This document shows positions 9,001 through 15,066 of a DNA stretch of 15,292 nt, in pieces. The first letter of the stretch is position 1. The number at the start of each line of letters is the position of its first letter. The stretch comes from JALOAT01 sp041687015. Its GTDB lineage: Bacteria > Pseudomonadota > Gammaproteobacteria > Thiohalomonadales > Thiohalomonadaceae. Location: NCBI GenBank assembly GCA_041687015.1, contig JAWLCT010000057.1:1-15292 (forward strand). The letters are read 5' to 3'. The position numbers and the translations under genes were made by a program. A model generated the notes under the pieces. The model had not been told where the DNA came from and did no database searches. It was given only the letters and a program-made list of their open reading frames with translations.

Positions 9001-9302
9001 TCGGCGCCCGCGCCCGCGTAATGGCCATCCTGCAACTTCGCAAGTTGTTCCTGTAACGCACGCAGCGAATGAACGGCCTCGACCAGCGTGTCGTAGTGGG
9101 TCAATTGCAGGGAAGTGATGCGCAGCACGTCCTTGTCCATTGCCGTGTCATGCTGCTTGATGCGGTGAAGGATGTCATTGGTCACCTCCTGAACCTGAAG
9201 CTCCCGGGTCCGCTCAACCGCCCAGTAACCCGCCAGTCCCATGGTGATCAGGAGCAGCATCAACGGTAGCAATGACATCCACTGCAGGCGCGGTGCTTTC
9301 AT
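6060..9302 (-). CDS. DAHL-PAS-PAS-PAS-GGDEF-EAL membrane protein: bifunctional c-di-GMP cyclase/phosphodiesterase
   Basis: 1080 aa inner-membrane protein. TM1 about 10-28, periplasmic helical domain 29-246, TM2 about 247-266, then three PAS domains (283-383, a PAS_7-like one; 393-503; 513-626), GGDEF 635-797 and EAL 812-1062. The periplasmic part (HYDTLVEAVHSLRALQEQL and similar) resembles the all-helical DAHL ligand-binding domain found on such proteins. The cyclase site is intact: FIDLDRFKVVND, GGDEF at 718-722, RxxD site R709-D712. One small change is DSLTELPNR instead of DxLTGLPNR. The phosphodiesterase site is also intact: E846 (EAL), N905, E937, D967-D968 (DDFGTGYSSL), K988, E1024, Q1044. 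Its ATG overlaps the stop of the upstream cytochrome c peroxidase gene as ATGA, so the two are surely co-transcribed and probably translationally coupled. Which activity dominates cannot be told from sequence. Confidence 0.94.
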   Translation of the reverse strand: MKAPRLQWMSLLPLMLLLITMGLAGYWAVERTRELQVQEVTNDILHRIKQHDTAMDKDVLRITSLQLTHYDTLVEAVHSLRALQEQLAKLQDGHYAGAGADLAGYVALSERKIRELERLKAASAGLNNTLQYLPTVVAQLLRRERDSALAQRVSVMFSNLLAYNLLPDPASRTRVTKAIGFLRSETSPDNAVLQNIIIHSDANLRARDNVYELLRRFQDIPTADAIAQLQLAHSHHFEKQTERSDRLSFVLFIVTALTLGSLAYTMRRLATARANTESAWRQLHDAVESISEGFALFDAQRRLVLWNQPYKRFHPELSQLVNHGVTLDEINAATLAHHVDPPQGNAEIGGARIIRYTTGHTYLISESRTSDGGIACVHVDITERQQMEEKLREMVQAVEQSPASVIITDLKGCIEYVNPKFEEVSGYHAEEVIGQNPRVLKSGETSTEEYAVLWATIAAGQEWHGEFHNRRKNGELYWEAATISGIRDVEGNIVRYLAVKEDISERKHAEEQLRLAAKVFEKTTEAVIVTDAENRIKAVNPGFTQITGYSVQEVIGRNPGLLASGRHDAHFYRKMRESLAATDSWEGEIWNRRKNGEIYPEWLSIAAIRNDEGEIIEYIGVFSDITRRKEAERKIQWQANYDSLTELPNRSLFLDRLSNALNTGQREGWLCALMFIDLDRFKVVNDTLGHTVGDKLLQQVGHRLLESVRSNDTVARLGGDEFTIILQNVAREDNAAEVAAKIIERLSEPFYVDEHEIHIGASIGITFYPRDGEDATTLIRNADLSMYQAKEAGRNRYHFYTQELNARLQSRMDLERDLRHALAHAEFFLEYQPIVSSSADRVVSAEALVRWNHPVHGRREPGSFVPIAEELGLIGPLGEWVLRTACRECAQWTLGVDPPVGVSVNVSSRQFKLGLTPEVISDILDASGLPPHLLTLEITESLLLEETEEALAWLDAIKATGVRLSIDDFGTGYSSLSYLKRFPVDMLKIDKSFISGVAVNPDDASLVEAIVELAENFKLKAVAEGVESQEQLAFLRQKHCDLIQGFYYSRPLTAEALRVLIANGGLGSGQKRQRQELGGA

Positions 9303-10336
9303 CGCGCAAGCATCTCATGACGCCCAACCAGACTCTCGAGAAACCGGATGATCAACTCGACCTCCGCGTCATCGATCGTACGGCCCAACTGGTAGCGCGC
9401 CATGGTTGTGATGGCTTCGCCCAGATCCTCTTGCGAAGCATCATGGAAGTAAGGCGGTGTCAGAGTCACGAGCCGTAAGCTCGGCACCTTGAATACGAAC
9501 CGGTCCGCCTCGTCGCCGGTAACGTTGTACCGGCCGTAATCCATTTTCGTCACGCCGCCACGGTCGGCGAAATAGTCCCCCATCGTGCCGAGCTTCTCGA
9601 ACATGTTGCCGCCTACGTTGGCCCCTTGGTGGCAGGCGGCACAGCCATAGGCCTTGAACAACCGATAGCCTTCCTTGGCCTCGGGCGTAAGTGCATCGTC
9701 GTCACCGGCGAGCCAGCGGTCGAAGGGAGAATCGGGCGTGGTGAGCGAGCGCTCGAAGGTTGCGATGGCATCGGCGATGGTGCTGGCGGTCATTCCCTCC
9801 GGATAGGCACGCTGGAACTGCTCCACCAGCGCCGCGTCGGCGCGCAGCTTTTCAAGCACCTGGTCCCAGGTTGCACCCATTTCGATCGGGTTATGGAGCG
9901 GTTCCGATACCTGTGACTCGAGGGTTCGGGCACGGCCGTCCCAGAACTGGGCCACGCTGAGACTGCTGTTGAAAACGGTGGGCGAGTTGATGTTGCCAAC
10001 GGCACCCTTGATGCCGATGGAAGAAGGCCGCCTGTCACTGCCCCCCTCCGGAAGCCAGTGACACGAAGCGCAGCTGATCGTGTCGTCCGAAGATAGCCGG
10101 GGGTCGTGAAATAGCCGTTCCCCGAGGGCCACCCGTGATGCATCCAGCGCTGATGACGCAACAATCGGGCGGATAGGCTCATCGCGCCAGGAGGAAGCCG
10201 AAACAGGCGCTGATTGCGCGGTGCCGATGAGCAGAGCGGCCAGCAACAGGCCCCTCCGCAGGTGTCGGGAAGCCGGGCAACGGATTGAGAGATGCTGGGT
10301 CACTGACGTTCGTTCCCGGGGCGACGTTCTTGGCAT
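9299..10336 (-). CDS. Di-heme cytochrome c peroxidase (CCP/MauG superfamily), periplasmic
   Basis: 345 aa. A signal peptide (basic RHLRR, core LLLAALLIGTA, probable cleavage near SAPVSA at 46) sends it to the periplasm. Two c-type heme sites are present: CASCH at 89-93 and CAACH at 232-236. Other family marks are FWDGRARTLESQ (131-142), EPLHNPIEM (145-153), KVPSLR (283-288), PPYFHDAS (294-301) and MARYQLGRTI (312-321), where the methionine could be a distal heme ligand. Such enzymes reduce hydrogen peroxide with electrons from cytochrome c; MauG relatives instead oxidise proteins, and sequence alone does not separate all of these. Start: the ATG at 10336 is chosen; a GTG at 10303 (334 aa) would give a shorter, more typical n-region. 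The frame stays open to 10531 but that extension has no signal character. First gene of an operon with the DAHL-GGDEF-EAL gene. Confidence 0.92.
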   Translation of the reverse strand: MPRTSPRERTSVTQHLSIRCPASRHLRRGLLLAALLIGTAQSAPVSASSWRDEPIRPIVASSALDASRVALGERLFHDPRLSSDDTISCASCHWLPEGGSDRRPSSIGIKGAVGNINSPTVFNSSLSVAQFWDGRARTLESQVSEPLHNPIEMGATWDQVLEKLRADAALVEQFQRAYPEGMTASTIADAIATFERSLTTPDSPFDRWLAGDDDALTPEAKEGYRLFKAYGCAACHQGANVGGNMFEKLGTMGDYFADRGGVTKMDYGRYNVTGDEADRFVFKVPSLRLVTLTPPYFHDASQEDLGEAITTMARYQLGRTIDDAEVELIIRFLESLVGRHEMLAR

Positions 10337-10708
10337 TTGCGTGGCTACCTTATCAAACCACTCCCCGTATCCGTAAGAGCAGACGACGTGATGGCGTCCG
10401 CGGAATCCCCGGGGGGCCCCGGGTTCGGTCCGTCTTTGTGTCACCCCGACCACCGCCAAGGCCATGTGAGCGCGAGCACGGAGACCGGAGCACGGCTCGG
10501 CGCATGACGCGCGCCCGCTCCTCTCCGCCAATACCCATGCGAAGCATATGGTTTAGATAAACCCCGGGGACAGGGGTTGGGTTTACTGTGGGTTTGGCCT
10601 TGCTGCCGCGAAACCCGCCGCTTTGCGGGTCGTTTTCGGGGCCCGCCTCAGGAAACCGTTGGCCGGGTGTCCTAACCTTTCAGGGCTTCCCCTCCCCGAG
10701 GATGTCTT
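10337..10708. other. Divergent regulatory region between peroxidase operon and sensor kinase gene
   Basis: About 370 bases holding the promoters of both divergent units. It contains several G/C-rich self-complementary stretches: a near-palindrome at 10403-10426 (CCCCGGGGGGCCCCGGG core), AACCCC/GGGGTT at 10560-10565 and 10573-10578, and ACCCGC/GCGGGT at 10613-10618 and 10625-10630. A GAGGA ribosome-binding site (10698-10702) lies six bases before the kinase ATG. No clear sigma-70 boxes and no known riboswitch were recognised. Confidence 0.4.
10611..10637 (+). terminator. Terminator-like hairpin in the leader of the sensor kinase gene
   Basis: ACCCGC (10613-10618) pairs with GCGGGT (10625-10630) over a 6-base loop and is followed by CGTTTTC. 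It lies about 70 bases before the kinase start, on the transcribed strand. This could be a leader attenuator, the end of a small transcript, or chance in a GC-rich region. Confidence 0.28.
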
Positions 10709-12142
10709 ATGTCGACTCCCTGCACCGGCAGGCGCCTGCGGGAAAACGCCAAACCGGAAGTCAAGGGCACGCCCCACACCACACGTGCGGTCCAGCGCAC
10801 CCAACCTCCCGGCGCAAGCCGCTACCGGTTCTTTGGTATCGTGCGTTTTTTCTCCGCCGCCAGCCTCGCCGGCTTTGTCGCGGCGGCAATCCTGCTCACC
10901 ACGCTCTATCGCCAAACGGCTGTCACAGACATCGTACACTTCGGGGAACGCAACAATCTGGTGCTGGCCCAGGGATTCTTCAATGTCGTGCGCGAGCCCA
11001 TTGTGGCGTACCTGAAAGATGAGTCTGCGCACCATGGTCGTCCGTTACCGCCCGCGCTCGAACGCGCCATCGCAGCGCTGATGGAAGATACGTCGGTAGC
11101 TCGCGTGAAGATCTACGATGATGAGGGTGTCGTCACTTATTCCACACGCCCTACCCAAATCGGGCGGATGGCCACCGACAACGTCGGCTTTCAATCCGCC
11201 ATACAGGGGCAGGTGGCGAGCAAGCTCACGTATCGTGACGGCTTCAATGCGTTCGATGGTGATACCGAATCGGACAACCTGATCCAAAGCTACATCCCCG
11301 TACGTGCGCATCCCGGCGCACCGATTCTCGGCGTGTTCGAGATCTACACCGACGTCAATCCCATGGTTGCCGGTATCGAACGTGCGCAGCTCATGATCCT
11401 GGGCGGCAGTACTGGCATCCTTCTGCTGCTCTACCTCTCGCTGCTCGCCATCGTCCGCCATGCCGAGGGCATCATAAAGCGCCAGCAGCACAGCCTTGGC
11501 GAACGCAGCAATGCCCTCGAAGTACTGTCATCCCAGCTGCTCGTTGCCCAGGAACAGGAGAAGCAGCGCGTGGCGCACGAACTGCATGAAGGCATTCTGC
11601 AGACATTGGGCAGCATAAAACTGCAGGTGGAGCAGGCAACGCGCAAAGCAGGCGACGGCAACCTACAGACACTGCGGACGGTCGTGCCGCACCTGCAGGC
11701 CGCCATCCAGGATGTCCGTACCCTGGCCATGGAGCTACGCCCATCCAGCCTCGATGAGCTCGGCGTCATCGCCACGTTGAATTGGTACTTCAGGGAGTGT
11801 GCGCAGGTATACCCTGATGCAGTGATCGCCCCCTTCATCAGGGCGCACGAGAGCGACATCAGCCCGTCGCTGAAGGTCATCCTCTATCGCATTACGCAAC
11901 AGGTGACACAGCATTTCATGCGCTGTGACGCCAGCAGACGCGTGCAAGTGAGCCTGTCCAGGGCGGCAGCCGGCCTGCGCCTGCAGTTGACCAGCAACCG
12001 CGGGGCGTGTGCGGTCGAGGACGCAGACAACGATGCCTGGTGGCTTGCCATCCAGGAGCGCATCGCACTGTCCGGGGGAAACTGCACAATCACCCGCAAT
12101 GACCAAGGCGGTGTGACCTTAACGGCCTTGTGGCCGAGTTGA
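10709..12142 (+). CDS. NarX-type (HisKA_3) sensor histidine kinase with degenerate ATPase domain
   Basis: 477 aa. The ATG follows GAGGA by six bases. An N-terminal cytoplasmic tail (1-42) leads to TM1 about 43-66, a periplasmic sensor 67-226 of Cache-like appearance (VKIYDDEGVVTYST near 133-146), TM2 about 227-250, a coiled segment, then the dimerisation/phospho-acceptor helix EKQRVAHELHEGILQTL (284-300) with H293 as acceptor, and the family's LAMELRPSSLDELG (339-352). The ATP-binding domain is damaged: the N-box EALNN position reads QVTQH (398-402), the DDGxGF loop reads TSNRGA (428-433), and the glycine-rich lid reads DAWWLAI (442-448). Autophosphorylation is therefore doubtful. It could act as a pseudokinase or a phosphatase-type partner. 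No response regulator gene is adjacent; the expected partner would be a NarL/LuxR-type regulator elsewhere. Divergent from the peroxidase operon. Confidence 0.85.
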   Translation: MSTPCTGRRLRENAKPEVKGTPHTTRAVQRTQPPGASRYRFFGIVRFFSAASLAGFVAAAILLTTLYRQTAVTDIVHFGERNNLVLAQGFFNVVREPIVAYLKDESAHHGRPLPPALERAIAALMEDTSVARVKIYDDEGVVTYSTRPTQIGRMATDNVGFQSAIQGQVASKLTYRDGFNAFDGDTESDNLIQSYIPVRAHPGAPILGVFEIYTDVNPMVAGIERAQLMILGGSTGILLLLYLSLLAIVRHAEGIIKRQQHSLGERSNALEVLSSQLLVAQEQEKQRVAHELHEGILQTLGSIKLQVEQATRKAGDGNLQTLRTVVPHLQAAIQDVRTLAMELRPSSLDELGVIATLNWYFRECAQVYPDAVIAPFIRAHESDISPSLKVILYRITQQVTQHFMRCDASRRVQVSLSRAAAGLRLQLTSNRGACAVEDADNDAWWLAIQERIALSGGNCTITRNDQGGVTLTALWPS

Positions 12143-12332
12143 CTCACGCATGCGTTCGATGGCGGGTATGACGCCATCCTGAAGCCACTGCTCGCTTCCA
12201 GCGACCCGCTTTCGGCCGCCGCGTCCACGTTGGTGCGGTGCCCCGGAGCACTACCATGTGCCTTCTCGCAATCTGCGCACGATGTCAGTAAGGTAAAAGT
12301 GTTTGACTGTTCGTATATGGAGGAGAACGAAA
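12143..12332. other. Intergenic gap before the lectin-like gene
   Basis: 190 bases. A + strand frame stays open through most of it with fairly high third-position GC (12156 onward), but it has no plausible start and no family resemblance, so it is not called as a gene. No promoter pair or terminator hairpin is convincing. Confidence 0.3.
12319..12325 (+). promoter_or_regulatory. Strong ribosome-binding site of the lectin-like gene
   Basis: GGAGGAG is followed after seven bases by the ATG at 12333, which begins a signal peptide. This sets the start there rather than at the upstream in-frame ATG at 12303, and predicts high translation. Confidence 0.7.
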
Positions 12333-12998
12333 ATGAAATGGATACGCTGCGTTACGCCCACCTTGTTTTTTTCACTGATGGGCTTCGCGATGATGAGCAC
12401 TGCAGTGGCGCAGCAGCCTGAAATGACCTTCTTCGTAACCAGCGTCGGCAAGGACAAAGGCGCTGATCTCGGAGGCCTGGAGGGCGCCGATGCCCATTGC
12501 CTGGCGCTCGCGAAGGCGGCCGGTTCGCGCCACGCCCAGTGGCGCGCCTATCTGAGCACCACCGCACCGGGCGGCGAAGCTGGGGTCAACGCACGCGATC
12601 GCATCGGCAATGGCCCTTGGCACAATGCCAAGGGCGTGATGATTGCCAGAAACGTGCAAGATCTGCATTCGCCCGCAAACAACCTCACCAAGCAAACCGC
12701 ACTGACCGAAAAAGGCGAAGTGGTGAGTGGACGCGGCGATGCGGTGAACACGCACGACATTCTCACCGGCTCCGATCCGGAAGGAAACTATTCCACGGCC
12801 GGTTGTGATACCACCTGCGGAAACTGGACAAGCAGCAGCGAAGGTTCTGCCATCGTCGGTCACCATGACCGCTTGGGCCTGAAAGATACCCGGCACATGA
12901 TCTCGTGGAATTCTTCTCACGGCACCCGCGGGTGTAGCCAAACGGCCCTGCAGAGCACCGGCGGTGCCGGCCTGTTCTACTGCTTCGTCGCCAATTGA
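12333..12998 (+). CDS. Secreted lectin-like protein (endostatin-like / C-type-lectin-like fold family)
   Basis: 221 aa with a signal peptide, probable cleavage after STAVA (residue 26) and a mature chain starting QQPEMTFFVTSVG. It matches a family of small exported bacterial proteins commonly labelled lectin. Landmarks are GGLEGADAHC at 47-56, WRAYLSTTAPGG at 70-81, VNARDRIGNGPW at 85-96, NLTKQTALTEKGE at 117-129, RHDILTG-like THDILTG at 140-146, CGNWTSSSEGSA at 162-173, GHHDR at 176-180, and SWNSSH then GTRGCSQ at 191-203. The mature protein has five cysteines (56, 158, 162, 201, 217), so two disulfides are likely in the periplasm or outside the cell. Ligand and role are unknown; sugar binding is an inference from fold only. 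Single-gene unit with its own strong ribosome-binding site and a hairpin 13 bases after the stop. Confidence 0.8.
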   Translation: MKWIRCVTPTLFFSLMGFAMMSTAVAQQPEMTFFVTSVGKDKGADLGGLEGADAHCLALAKAAGSRHAQWRAYLSTTAPGGEAGVNARDRIGNGPWHNAKGVMIARNVQDLHSPANNLTKQTALTEKGEVVSGRGDAVNTHDILTGSDPEGNYSTAGCDTTCGNWTSSSEGSAIVGHHDRLGLKDTRHMISWNSSHGTRGCSQTALQSTGGAGLFYCFVAN

Positions 12999-13010
12999 AC
13001 GCAGCACGGC

Positions 13011-13046
13011 CGGGGCGAGGGGACGGTAAAATGTCGCCTCGCCCCG
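13011..13046 (+). terminator. Long hairpin after the lectin-like gene, probable terminator
   Basis: CGGGGCGAGG (13011-13020) and CCTCGCCCCG (13037-13046) form a perfect 10-bp stem. Inside it GAC and GTC add three more pairs around an 8-base loop GGTAAAAT. It begins 13 bases after the stop codon. There is no T-tract after it, so it may act as a Rho-assisted or mRNA-stabilising structure rather than a classic intrinsic terminator. Confidence 0.5.
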
Positions 13047-13214
13047 TATTGCACCACTCGATTGCACGCCGTCCCTGCCTGAAGGCGACGGGCTGACGCC
13101 CGCCTACGCGTCTCTCCCACCGCCATCACCCGCTCCCGCCACGCCTGGGCGCGGGTGTGGACCTCCTGCTTTACCATGACGGGGCTTTGACGAAAACGAA
13201 GGCGCCCGCCCCGG

Positions 13215-13478
13215 TCAGACCTTGAAGCTGTTCACCAGGTCCTGGAGTCCAGCGGCCAGGCGGGCCAGGCTGTCGGCGGCTTGAGACATCTGTTCGGAAC
13301 TCGACGCCGCATCGCCTGCAATCTGGCGGATGTTGCTGATATTTCGGTTGATCTCCTCGGCCACGGCGCTTTGCTCCTCGGCCGCAGTGGCGATATGCGT
13401 GTTCATGTCGGCAATCGCTCCCATACGTTCGGCGAGGGCATCCAGAATACGACCATTGGAATGGGCAGTCGGCGAACC
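13215..13478 (-). pseudogene. 3' fragment of a methyl-accepting chemotaxis protein gene
   Basis: The frame from 13478 down to the TGA at 13215 encodes the last 87 residues or less of a chemotaxis receptor. The matching part, from about 13424, reads ADMNTHIATAAEEQSAVAEE, then INRNISNIRQIAGDA, then a C-terminal AAGLQDLVNSFKV. That is the far end of the cytoplasmic signalling helix, including the AAEEQSAVAEEIN methylation region. The hairpin tip, HAMP, membrane and sensor parts are missing, and three stop codons in a row (TAG TAA TAG, 13479-13487) close the frame just upstream. An intact receptor is over 400 aa. The ATG at 13424 would give only 69 aa. This is a deletion or insertion remnant; a functional small protein is unlikely. 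Confidence 0.75.
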
Positions 13479-13905
13479 CTATTACTAAAACTGTGACGCA
13501 GTTTGCAGCGGCGTTTGTAATCGATCCTATAGCCCCTGCGCCCTCGTAAATGACGCCACACGGGAGCAGGTTGTCCGTCGGGCCTCCTGTCGGAGGGGGG
13601 CTATCGTGCGGCATGTAATGAGCAATTCCGTCCATGTATAATGCGCCGGCTCTGAGTGGAATATTTCGACCTCGACGCGCATCTGTCCTCGTGGCGTGGA
13701 ACGTTTCGTCTTTCTCTGATTAGTGCTTTCCAACCAGCGCTCATTACCTTACTAGCCAGGAGGTATTGCCCAGTAGTGCTGAATGCTCCGCTTGGAGTTG
13801 GTGCGAAAATTCGGAGATCGGGACACGGAGCATAAGTTCGCCGGTGCGGTGTGGGGGGCACAAACCGCCGGCGCTTGTCCACAAGAAAAGGGAGTAGAAA
13901 ACACT
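13479..13905. other. Gene-free region between receptor remnant and PstS-like gene
   Basis: About 430 bases. It holds a perfect AAACTG / CAGTTT inverted repeat (13488-13493, 13499-13504, 5-base loop) right at the receptor breakpoint, a CCTCC-TGTC-GGAGG hairpin (13583-13596), a consensus TATAAT (13637-13642) without a clear -35 box, and an AGGAGGT (13758-13764) with no convincing gene after it. Open frames on either strand have poor codon patterns. Confidence 0.4.
13637..13642 (+). promoter_or_regulatory. Candidate -10 box upstream of the PstS-like gene
   Basis: A perfect TATAAT, preceded by TG and followed by GCGCC. The hexamer 17 bases upstream (TGTAAT) matches the -35 consensus poorly. It is about 260 bases before the ATG at 13906, so a transcript from here would have a long leader. 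Confidence 0.35.
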
Positions 13906-14862
13906 ATGAAACGAATGATTCCGTGCTTCGCGCTGCTCTCAGTCGTTCTCATTTTTGGCGTGTCGCCGACATCTCATGCCATCAGCAAGGAATTACGCTG
14001 GGCGGGTTGCAGCATATCCAAGCTCGGGTTCATGCAGGATCTGGCGAAAGCCTACGAAGCAAAGACGGGTGTTCGCATCATTCTGGAGGGCGGTGGCGCC
14101 ACCAAGGGCCTCCGTGGAGTCGCTGACCAACATCTGGATCTCGCAGGCAGCTGTCGATTGCCGTTGGTGCTTAAGAACAACGATGGAAGCTACACCATTG
14201 AAGAAAGCGAACGGGCGATAAAGATTGTTCCCGTCGGTTGGGATGCACTTGTCGTCATCATCAACAAGAACAGCCCATTGATTGAATCGATCTCGCTGGA
14301 CCAACTGCGCGATGTGCTGACTGGGAAGATTACGCACTGGAACCAGTTGGGTGCGAAAACCGACAAGCCGATCAACCTGTATGTACGCGCCGGCATGATA
14401 TCAGGGGTCGGCCGAACGCTTCGGCAGCAGTTGTTCAATGATCCTCAGCAGGCGTTTTCCAAACAGGCGATATCCCTGCCGACCTCGGGTAAGGTGGAGC
14501 AAGCTGTGGTCGACGATCCGTACGGCCTCGCCGTGAGCGGCATCAGCAGCAGCCGGCATCAGCCCGTAAAGATGATCCGGCTCAATGATGTCGAACCGAC
14601 CATGGGAAATCTCAAGGCAGGCAAGTATTACCTTTACCGCCTGCTGTTCCTGGTGGTACCGGAAAACGTCAAGGAACAGCCTGAACTGCTCGGTCTCGTG
14701 AAATTCGCCCATTCCGTGGAAGGGCAACAGGTCATCAAGTCGGCTGGCACCTTGCCTTACCACCAAGGCGTCCATCTCATTTACACGGCCACCAGCCCGG
14801 ACTATCTCAATTCACTCGAAGTACTCGAGGCCTACCAGATTTATACGTTGTCGGGCCAGTAG
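13906..14862 (+). CDS. PstS-like periplasmic phosphate/anion-binding protein
   Basis: 318 aa. The signal peptide MKRMIPCFALLSVVLIFGV is followed by probable cleavage after SHA at residue 25. GGAG lies 11 bases before the ATG at 13906; an in-frame ATG at 13783 would bury the signal peptide behind 41 residues and is rejected. The mature chain follows the PstS-type type-2 periplasmic binding fold: LGFMQDLAKAYEAKTGVRI (40-58), GGGATKGLRGVADQHLDLAGS (62-82), GWDALVVIINKNSPL (111-125), LDQLRDVLTGKITHWNQLG (131-149), RAGMISGVGRTL (161-172) at the usual anion loop, and a late LLGLVKFAHSVEGQQVI (261-277). Compared with PstS the loop lacks the usual SGT, so phosphate itself is not assured. No pstCAB or phoU is nearby, which suggests a sensory or scavenging role or a transporter encoded elsewhere. 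Confidence 0.85.
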   Translation: MKRMIPCFALLSVVLIFGVSPTSHAISKELRWAGCSISKLGFMQDLAKAYEAKTGVRIILEGGGATKGLRGVADQHLDLAGSCRLPLVLKNNDGSYTIEESERAIKIVPVGWDALVVIINKNSPLIESISLDQLRDVLTGKITHWNQLGAKTDKPINLYVRAGMISGVGRTLRQQLFNDPQQAFSKQAISLPTSGKVEQAVVDDPYGLAVSGISSSRHQPVKMIRLNDVEPTMGNLKAGKYYLYRLLFLVVPENVKEQPELLGLVKFAHSVEGQQVIKSAGTLPYHQGVHLIYTATSPDYLNSLEVLEAYQIYTLSGQ

Positions 14863-15066
14863 GCGCTTGGAGAGACTACAGACCTGTTAGTGTCGGCGGC
14901 ATCGGCAACCTGGTCCTGGAAAACATGAGCCATCGGCGACGATTACGGCCTCAACAATTCTCGGGCCGGTCTCGCTTTGTACACCCCACAAGTCACTGCA
15001 CATCGAGTCTACCCTACGAGCCCTGGCCCACTATTCCACACAGTCAGAGCAACTTCCTGTTGCTGA
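14863..15066. other. Gap between PstS-like gene and right-edge pseudogene
   Basis: About 200 bases with no gene I can support. No terminator hairpin with a T-tract was seen after the PstS-like stop. It may contain eroded 5' sequence of the pseudogene to its right. Confidence 0.25.

Noticed and set aside
10337..10531. 65-residue N-terminal extension of the peroxidase
   Set aside because: It would place an Arg/Gly-rich stretch before the signal peptide; the signal peptide needs a start at 10336 or 10303.
10337..10708. c-di-GMP (GEMM) riboswitch before the kinase gene or the other signalling genes
   Set aside because: The conserved GEMM segments could not be found in this or the other intergenic regions.
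12156..12332. + strand open frame after the kinase, considered as a response-regulator remnant
   Set aside because: No receiver or DNA-binding motif could be recognised and there is no start codon or ribosome-binding site.
12977..13177. 66-codon - strand frame (MVKQEVHTRAQAW...)
   Set aside because: No suitable ribosome-binding site, runs through the hairpin after the lectin-like gene, and no recognisable family.
13783..13905. Upstream in-frame ATG for the PstS-like protein
   Set aside because: It would put 41 residues ahead of a clear signal peptide.
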